Origin: Oscillospiraceae bacterium
GTDB lineage: Bacteria; Bacillota; Clostridia; Oscillospirales; Acutalibacteraceae
Length of the DNA stretch: 64,000 nt
Assembly: GCA_015066565.1 (NCBI GenBank)
Contig: SVOB01000001.1
Span: forward strand, 806,001-870,000
Direction: 5' to 3'
A program made the position numbers and the translations under genes. Of this stretch, positions 59,158 through 64,000 are shown one piece after another (the stretch's first letter is position 1; each line of letters starts with the position of its first letter). Under the pieces are notes generated by a model. That model ran no database searches. It saw nothing but the letters and a program-made list of their open reading frames with translations, and was not told where the DNA came from.

Positions 59158-60964
59158 GAAGAAAAAACAGCAAAACGAAAATTCAAAGTATTCTGTTTAT
59201 AAAAAGAAAAACGACAAGGCGTATGACACCTGGGGCACGGCTAAAAAGCTCGCCAAGAGGTTAAAGCCGTTCAGACTTAAGCTCGTTATCGTTGCAATTG
59301 CGGCGATAGTCAGTACTGCCATGAGTATTCTCGGCCCGAGGTATCTCGGCGACATAATTGACGCTATCGACGTTCAGGTTCAGAACAAGCTTGCGGGCAA
59401 TACCTTTGAATTCCTTGACGTTGCAAGAATACTTGCCAAGGCTGTTGCAGTTTACGCAATAACCTCTGTAATGATGTATATTCAGCATTATACAATGGCG
59501 GGCGTTGCTCAGAGACTTGTTTACAAGCTTCGCGATGACGTAAACCGAAAGCTCTCGCTTTTACCTCTCCGCTACTATGACTCGACCACAACGGGCGAGG
59601 TCTTAAGCCGTGCAGTCAGCGACCTGGACAACATTAACAAATCGCTTCAGAACAACCTGACTCAGATTATAACCTCGGTTATTACGGTTATAGGCGTGCT
59701 TGCGATGATGCTTTCGCTTAACCTTACAATGACTGCCGTATCGGTAGCGGTTGTTCCCGCCTCGGCACTCATAGCGCTTCTCATAGCCGGACGCTCAAAG
59801 CGCTGGTTCAGACAGCAATGGGACAGAAACGGCGAATTGAACGGCCACATTGAAGAAATGTATACGGGCCACAATATTATCAAGATTTTTTCAATGGAGA
59901 AAAACGCGATAAACGAGTTTGACGATATTAACAACGAGCTTTTTAAGGTAAGCTATAAAGCGCAGTTCCTTTCGGGAATCATTATGCCGTTCATAAGCTT
60001 TGTTAATAATATCGGTTACGTTATAATATGTATACTCGGCGGTCTGTTTGTAATAAACAACTCCCTCAGTCTCGGCGGAATTACGACATTTATTACATAT
60101 TCAAAGCTGTTCTCACAGCCCTTCGTAGACCTTGCCCAGATAGCGAATAACCTTCAGAGCACCCTTGCCTCGGCAGAGCGTGTATTCAATCTTCTTGACG
60201 AGGAGCCCGAAACCTCCGACAAAGATAACGAGGTTCTTAAAAACCCCGAGGGCGTTATACGTTTTGAACACGTTGATTTTTCTTACACCGAGGACAAGCC
60301 GTTGATGAACGACCTGAACCTTCGGGTAAATCCGGGTCAGCTTGTTGCGATAGTAGGTCCTACGGGAGCAGGAAAGACGACAATAGTAAACCTTCTTATG
60401 CGTTTCTATGACGTCAAGGGCGGTAAAATCACGCTTGACGGCAAGGATATAAGAACGCTGACAAGAGACTCGCTGCGTTCGGCTTACGGTATGATTCTTC
60501 AGGATATATGGCTGTTCAAAGGCACAATCCGCGAAAACATAGCCTACGGCAGACTTGACGCAACGGACGAGGAAATTATAGCCGCCGCAAAAATGGCAAG
60601 GGCGCACCACTTTATAAGCACTCTGTCAGACGGCTACGACACTGTTCTTGACGAAAACGGAACTAACATTTCACAGGGTCAGCGACAGCTTATCACTATC
60701 GCAAGGGCGGTTCTCGCCAACCCGTCAATTCTTATTCTTGACGAGGCGACCTCTTCGGTTGACACAAGGACTGAAATGCAGATTCAGTACGCAATGGCGG
60801 ACCTTATGAAAAACCGCACCTGCTTCGTAATCGCGCACCGTCTTTCGACTATAAGAAAGGCCGACACGATTCTCGTAATCGACAACGGCGAAATAGTCGA
60901 AGCCGGAAATCATCAAGAGCTCCTTGCGAAAAAGGGATTTTATTATCAGTTGTATAACAGTTAA
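59150..60964 (+). CDS. ABC exporter half-transporter, catalytic partner
   Basis: 604 residues. It begins with a highly basic tail (SKKKKQQNENSKYSVYKKKNDK), then six transmembrane helices (about 45-330), and an ATPase domain with VGPTGAGKTTIV, a divergent signature NISQGQRQLITIARA (Gln instead of Gly), canonical Walker B ILILDEATSSVD, and AHRLSTIRKAD. Together with the previous gene this makes one intact ATP site and one degenerate site. TTG 59150 (GGTGA upstream) is my preferred start; GTG 59141 would add three residues. It overlaps the partner gene by 8 nt. Confidence 0.93.
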   Translation: MSKKKKQQNENSKYSVYKKKNDKAYDTWGTAKKLAKRLKPFRLKLVIVAIAAIVSTAMSILGPRYLGDIIDAIDVQVQNKLAGNTFEFLDVARILAKAVAVYAITSVMMYIQHYTMAGVAQRLVYKLRDDVNRKLSLLPLRYYDSTTTGEVLSRAVSDLDNINKSLQNNLTQIITSVITVIGVLAMMLSLNLTMTAVSVAVVPASALIALLIAGRSKRWFRQQWDRNGELNGHIEEMYTGHNIIKIFSMEKNAINEFDDINNELFKVSYKAQFLSGIIMPFISFVNNIGYVIICILGGLFVINNSLSLGGITTFITYSKLFSQPFVDLAQIANNLQSTLASAERVFNLLDEEPETSDKDNEVLKNPEGVIRFEHVDFSYTEDKPLMNDLNLRVNPGQLVAIVGPTGAGKTTIVNLLMRFYDVKGGKITLDGKDIRTLTRDSLRSAYGMILQDIWLFKGTIRENIAYGRLDATDEEIIAAAKMARAHHFISTLSDGYDTVLDENGTNISQGQRQLITIARAVLANPSILILDEATSSVDTRTEMQIQYAMADLMKNRTCFVIAHRLSTIRKADTILVIDNGEIVEAGNHQELLAKKGFYYQLYNS

Positions 60965-60973
60965 GGTGTTATT

Positions 60974-61726
60974 ATGGCAAAGCAAAAGAAAAAAGATAAA
61001 AAGAAAAAGCCTCAACTATCTAAAAAAGATAAAAAACTATTTCGACTTGTCGGTGCGATTTCGTGCATAGTTTCATCTTTTCTTGCTATTATAAATATCG
61101 AATTATTTATTCCGTATTTGGCAAAGATTACGGCTGAAAAGGGTTCTGTATATTCTGTTATTAATTTCAGTTTTCCCGCTTTACTAATGGGACTCGCTCC
61201 ATTAGCAATATCTTTGATTATACTAATTAACTACGATAACTCAACTTATCTGGGTATTCCTTTTAAAGAGTATTATTCGGGGAAAAGCGAAAAGGCGAAT
61301 AAGCAGATTAAAACAACTTTTTGTGTTGCCCTTTGTTTTGTAATTCTTTGGGGTTCTATGATTCCGATAATGATTAAATCTTATGATAATGCTGATTTAA
61401 AACAGATTACCCGTCACTATATAACAAAACAAGACGAGGTAATATTCGAATTTAACGATGTAAAAAGCATAGATGTCGGAATAAATCGTATTTTCAGTGG
61501 AAAAAATGCAACAAAAGTTTATACAGTATATATGGAATTAGAAGATAATAACGGTAATTCATTTAATATGAATGCCGAAGATTTTACAGATAACATTGTT
61601 GGCTTTGAAAAGTTTTTAAATCAGTTTGACCGAAGCATAGTTACTGTTAATAAAAAGTATTCCGAACATCTGACTTATCCTTTTGATGCTGAAAGCGGCA
61701 AAGCCTTCCACAGAATATTTGATTAA
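60974..61726 (+). CDS. AT-rich membrane protein of unknown function
   Basis: 250 residues, not recognised. A Lys-rich head (MAKQKKKDKKKKPQLSKKDKK) is followed by three hydrophobic segments (about 24-48, 61-86, 114-134) and a polar C-terminal domain of about 115 residues with alternating strands. Its codon use (many TTT, AAT, TTA, ATT) is clearly AT-richer than the ABC exporter genes before it, suggesting later acquisition. It starts 9 nt after the exporter gene and may be co-transcribed, ending at a strong terminator. A role with the exporter cannot be assumed. Confidence 0.75.
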   Translation: MAKQKKKDKKKKPQLSKKDKKLFRLVGAISCIVSSFLAIINIELFIPYLAKITAEKGSVYSVINFSFPALLMGLAPLAISLIILINYDNSTYLGIPFKEYYSGKSEKANKQIKTTFCVALCFVILWGSMIPIMIKSYDNADLKQITRHYITKQDEVIFEFNDVKSIDVGINRIFSGKNATKVYTVYMELEDNNGNSFNMNAEDFTDNIVGFEKFLNQFDRSIVTVNKKYSEHLTYPFDAESGKAFHRIFD

Positions 61727-61735
61727 TAAGATATA

Positions 61736-61773
61736 AAAACCACCCGATACATTTTGTATCGGGTGGTTTTTTT
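61736..61773 (+). terminator. Terminator of the hemW-exporter region
   Basis: AAACCACCCGATAC pairs perfectly with GTATCGGGTGGTTT across ATTTT, followed by TTTTTTC. Confidence 0.93.
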
Positions 61774-61953
61774 CGGGCGGGCGTGGAAACCCGCCCCTAC
61801 ACGATATAATAATCAACATAATTATTCTGTAGGGGAGGGCCTCCGTGCCCTCCCGTTTTTTTATTATAAAATTCAAAGCGGACGAGCAATGCTCGTCCCT
61901 ACGGTATGTGTTTAATTTAAATGTTTCCGTAGGGGCGACCTGTGGTCGCCCGC
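61774..61953. repeat. Second cluster of alternating GTAGGG palindromes
   Basis: Four units at about 61774-61800, 61829-61855, 61879-61904 and 61928-61953, again alternating strictly in orientation (minus, plus, minus, plus). Unit 3 shares the GACGAGCAATGCTCGTC core with the 1297-1321 unit, while others use different but self-complementary arms, e.g. GTAGGGGAGGGCctccgtGCCCTCCCG and GTAGGGGCGACCtgtGGTCGCCCG. A weaker fifth unit may lie at 61979-62000. No ORF is present in this gap (61727-62068). Confidence 0.85.
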
Positions 61954-62008
61954 AAATTCAGATGTTTTTTATTTTGGAGTGTCGAGTCGTCGCTCCCCGC
62001 AAAGCGCT

Positions 62009-62046
62009 AAAAAGCAACTCCCCTTTTATGGGGAGTTGCTCTTTTT
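62009..62046 (-). terminator. Terminator of the SCP2-like gene
   Basis: AGCAACTCCCC (62013-62023) pairs with GGGGAGTTGCT (62030-62040) across TTTTAT, with A- and T-tracts on both sides, 22 nt beyond the stop codon. Confidence 0.85.
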
Positions 62047-62068
62047 TATGGTTTACTTTGTATAATCC

Positions 62069-62875
62069 TTATTTCGCCAAGGCGCCGACCTCGAGCATAA
62101 ACGCGCCAATCTGGCCGCCGAACTCGGGAGCGCCGTCCATAATAAGATTACCCTTTTTAACCGCTTCAAGCATATCGGCAGTGCCGAGAAGAATTCCCAA
62201 AGCGTCGTCAAAGGTTCTGAAACGGAGTGTAAAGAACGGCATAGCCCTCTTATACTCTCCCCTGCCGGCTCTGGACTTACCCGCCTTAATACGAAGGTAT
62301 GCCGAAACCTCGGGATGGTCGTTTACCGCAAAAGCATAAACACGGTCGGGCGATTTGCTCGTCCATGCGTGGATTTCGGGGTGTCCCATCTTGTTAAGCT
62401 GGCTGATTCCGCTTGAAAGAAGATAGAAGAAGCATTTTACCATAAGTTGTTTTGTTTCTTCATCCTCGGGCGGTTTTTCAGCCGAAAGAACGCTCGACAT
62501 TTTAAGAAGCGTCATAAGGAACGCTTTAAAAGCGCCGAAATTCTTTGCAACTCCCCTCATTTTCGGAAGCGTTGCAGGGCCGATTTTACCCTTGAAAAAG
62601 GCGTTCATAGCTTCAACGGATTTAAACTCAAGTTCAACGTGCGGCTTCGGGTCAACCTTATTGAGATGAACCTGCCAGTCGTCGCCGTTGACAACGTAGT
62701 GCATACCGATTTTTCCGCCTTCGGAATCGGGGTCAAGGGCGCTTACCTGAATTACGGCGTGAACATTTTTGAACTGCTTTTTAAGGCTCGGCACGTCGTT
62801 GGCAATTACCTTGATAAGAGGCAACGCCGCATTGAAAAATATTTTATTAGAATAAAGCTCTTCCTGTTTATGCAT
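62069..62875 (-). CDS. SCP2-like protein of unknown function
   Basis: 268 residues. Two stretches look like the alpha/beta SCP2 (sterol-carrier) fold: residues about 45-125 (GKIGMHYVVNGDDWQVHLNKVDPKPHVELEFKSVEAMNAFFKGKIGP) and about 200-268 (MPFFTLRFRTFDDALGILLGTADMLEAVKKGNLIMDGAPEFGGQIGAFML). The HVELEFKSVEAMNAFFKGK phrase is the strand-helix seen at the end of SCP2 domains. Bacterial SCP2-like proteins bind lipids or acyl-CoA, but no ligand can be named. It lies 35 nt downstream of the transketolase C-subunit gene in the same orientation and may be co-transcribed with it. Confidence 0.6.
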   Translation of the reverse strand: MHKQEELYSNKIFFNAALPLIKVIANDVPSLKKQFKNVHAVIQVSALDPDSEGGKIGMHYVVNGDDWQVHLNKVDPKPHVELEFKSVEAMNAFFKGKIGPATLPKMRGVAKNFGAFKAFLMTLLKMSSVLSAEKPPEDEETKQLMVKCFFYLLSSGISQLNKMGHPEIHAWTSKSPDRVYAFAVNDHPEVSAYLRIKAGKSRAGRGEYKRAMPFFTLRFRTFDDALGILLGTADMLEAVKKGNLIMDGAPEFGGQIGAFMLEVGALAK

Positions 62876-62910
62876 TATATCAACTCGCTTTCTGATATAA
62901 TCAAACGCTG

Positions 62911-63921
62911 TTATACGTCGTCTTCCCAGTTATCGTCCTCTTCAAAATCAGCCTTCATTGTTTCACGGATTGCGGCGATAATGCCGTTAGTGTCAATTCC
63001 GACCTCGGACATAATATCCTCGTGAAGACCGATGGGAGCGAACTTATCCTGATGGCCGAGCATCTTAAATGCGCAGCCCTTGCCCGCCTGAGCCATAACC
63101 TCGGCAACTGCCGAACCGAGACCGCCGATAACCGAATGGTCCTCAACGGTAATAATTCTTCTCGTATCCGAAACAGCCTTGACAATAGCTTCCTTATCAA
63201 TGGGCTTGATTGTATGCATATTGAGAACTCTTACCTTTAAGCCGTCGGTGTTTTCAAGGAAATTAGCCGCCTGAAGCGCCTGGAAAACACAGCTTCCGCA
63301 AGCGATAACTGTAATATCGGTTCCCTCGTGAATTTCAACCGCCTTGCCGACCTCGAAGCCGTAGTCCTCGCTCAAATAAAGCACTCTGTCAAAGCCACGG
63401 TTAATACGGATGTAATAAGGGCCGTAATTTTCATAAGCGGCTCTGACTGCGTGAGCGGTTTCAATTCCGTCAGCGGGAACAATAACGGTAAGGTTAGGCA
63501 TAGCCCTTGTGATAGCAATATCAGTGATTGCGTGGTGAGTTGAGCCGGCCTGACCGAAGGAAGTACCTGCGTGAGTAGCGATAATCTTAGCGTTTACGTT
63601 CTGATAGCAGATATCGGTATGAAGCTGGTCGCACGCTCTCATTGAGGTGAAAGCCGAGAAGCCGGACATAAAGGGAATCATACCTGCTCTTGCCATACCT
63701 GCGCCTACGCCGAACATATCCTGCTCGGCAATACCGACGTTGATAACTCTTTCGGGGCAAACCTTTAATACGTCGCCGAGCTTTGTGCTCTTCGCAAGGT
63801 CAGCGGTAATAGCAACAACCTTTGGGTCGTTTACAATAATATCTGCAAGAGTTTTGCCGTAGATTTCAGCGGTTGAAATCTCGGTCTGGTCAATTGCGTT
63901 ATAAACAAATCCGCCTGCCAT
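62911..63921 (-). CDS. Transketolase, C-terminal subunit
   Basis: 336 residues. This is the second half of a split transketolase: the pyrimidine-binding domain (residues 1-190; VVAITADLAKSTKLGDV, RVINVGIAEQDMFGVGAGMARAG with the cofactor-activating Glu, THAGTSFGQAGSTHHAITDIAI) and the C-terminal domain (DITVIACGSCVFQALQAANFL, VLNMHTIKPIDKEAIV, VEDHSVIGGLGSAVAE). Split forms are common in Clostridia. The partner N-terminal subunit is the next upstream gene, cut by the window end. Ends in an acidic tail, EEDDNWEDDV. Confidence 0.94.
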   Translation of the reverse strand: MAGGFVYNAIDQTEISTAEIYGKTLADIIVNDPKVVAITADLAKSTKLGDVLKVCPERVINVGIAEQDMFGVGAGMARAGMIPFMSGFSAFTSMRACDQLHTDICYQNVNAKIIATHAGTSFGQAGSTHHAITDIAITRAMPNLTVIVPADGIETAHAVRAAYENYGPYYIRINRGFDRVLYLSEDYGFEVGKAVEIHEGTDITVIACGSCVFQALQAANFLENTDGLKVRVLNMHTIKPIDKEAIVKAVSDTRRIITVEDHSVIGGLGSAVAEVMAQAGKGCAFKMLGHQDKFAPIGLHEDIMSEVGIDTNGIIAAIRETMKADFEEDDNWEDDV

Positions 63922-63923
63922 AA

Positions 63924-64000
63924 TTATTTGCCCTCCTTTTCGGCTCTTTCACAGCGAGCCTTGTAATCTTCTTCGATTTCCTTTTTGAATTTCTCAAAAA
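63924..64000 (-). CDS. Transketolase, N-terminal subunit, 3' part
   Basis: Only the last 24-25 codons are inside the window. Read on the minus strand they give FEKFKKEIEEDYKARCERAEKEGK before the stop TAA (63924-63926), which fits the helical C-terminus of a transketolase thiamine-binding subunit, and the position directly before the C-subunit gene supports it. The gene ends 2 nt before the C-subunit start, whose AAGGAGGGC ribosome site overlaps its last codons. Confidence 0.75.
   Translation of the reverse strand, partial: FEKFKKEIEEDYKARCERAEKEGK

Overview
The window looks like a chromosomal segment from a strictly anaerobic, low-to-moderate GC Clostridia bacterium, most likely a gut Oscillospirales/Ruminococcaceae-type organism. 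This is inference from gene content: pyruvate:ferredoxin oxidoreductase, HisZ plus short HisG, RnpM/YlxQ in the nusA-infB operon, Mini-RNase III, split transketolase, uronate catabolism, LexA boxes of the Bacillus/Clostridia type, and abundant palindromic intergenic repeats. No phage, plasmid, rRNA or CRISPR locus was seen.

Layout. 1-5.4 kb: the end of a DtxR/MntR-like regulator, a YebC-family gene, a cluster of five alternating palindromes, and nifJ. 5.4-15.2 kb: a CNNM/CorC-type membrane protein, then a tightly overlapped ten-gene histidine operon (hisZ-G-D-C-B-H-A-F-IE-J) covering all steps from PRPP and ATP to histidinol and histidine. 15.2-18.5 kb: a MITE-like repeat, tRNA-Leu(CAA), an ArsC/Spx-like protein, an unusual E2-type acyltransferase domain fused to a long charged helix, an iron-sulfur flavoprotein and a thioredoxin-fold protein lacking one active-site cysteine. 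18.5-28.4 kb: the rimP-nusA-rnpM-ylxQ-infB-rbfA-nrnA-truB-ribF translation operon, followed by an iron-type alcohol dehydrogenase and trpS.

28.4-36.6 kb: a membrane-anchored MerR regulator with a textbook 19-bp-spacer promoter, pduL-malQ, and a uronate operon (unknown-uxuA-uxuB-small membrane protein-kdgK-eda). 36.6-44.3 kb: a phosphatase, an XRE regulator, a long minus-strand operon (MFS transporter, HAD phosphatase, shikimate kinase, FNT channel, TrmN6-like, RsmI, unknown membrane protein), and a ROK sugar kinase. 44.3-49.3 kb: two K+ uptake systems (KtrB/KtrA-like and TrkH/TrkA) facing each other. 49.3-51.6 kb: a BadF/BcrA-type kinase, queT behind a candidate preQ1 riboswitch, and a small single-pass membrane protein under what looks like LexA control. 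51.9-61.7 kb: obgE, mini-RNase III, a YitT protein, lepA, hemW, a heterodimeric ABC exporter and an AT-rich orphan membrane protein. 61.7-64 kb: a second alternating palindrome cluster, an SCP2-like protein, and a split transketolase whose N-terminal subunit runs off the end.

Strongest leads: (1) the E2 catalytic domain without lipoyl or E3-binding domains, joined to a ~175-residue charged helix; (2) the SOS-type small membrane protein with two LexA boxes, a candidate division inhibitor; (3) the transmembrane MerR regulator; (4) the queT leader; (5) a four-copy 8-bp tandem repeat abutting the histidine-operon promoter; (6) strictly alternating palindromes whose arms change sequence but stay paired. 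All assignments come from reading the sequence and remembered family motifs; no database search was run.
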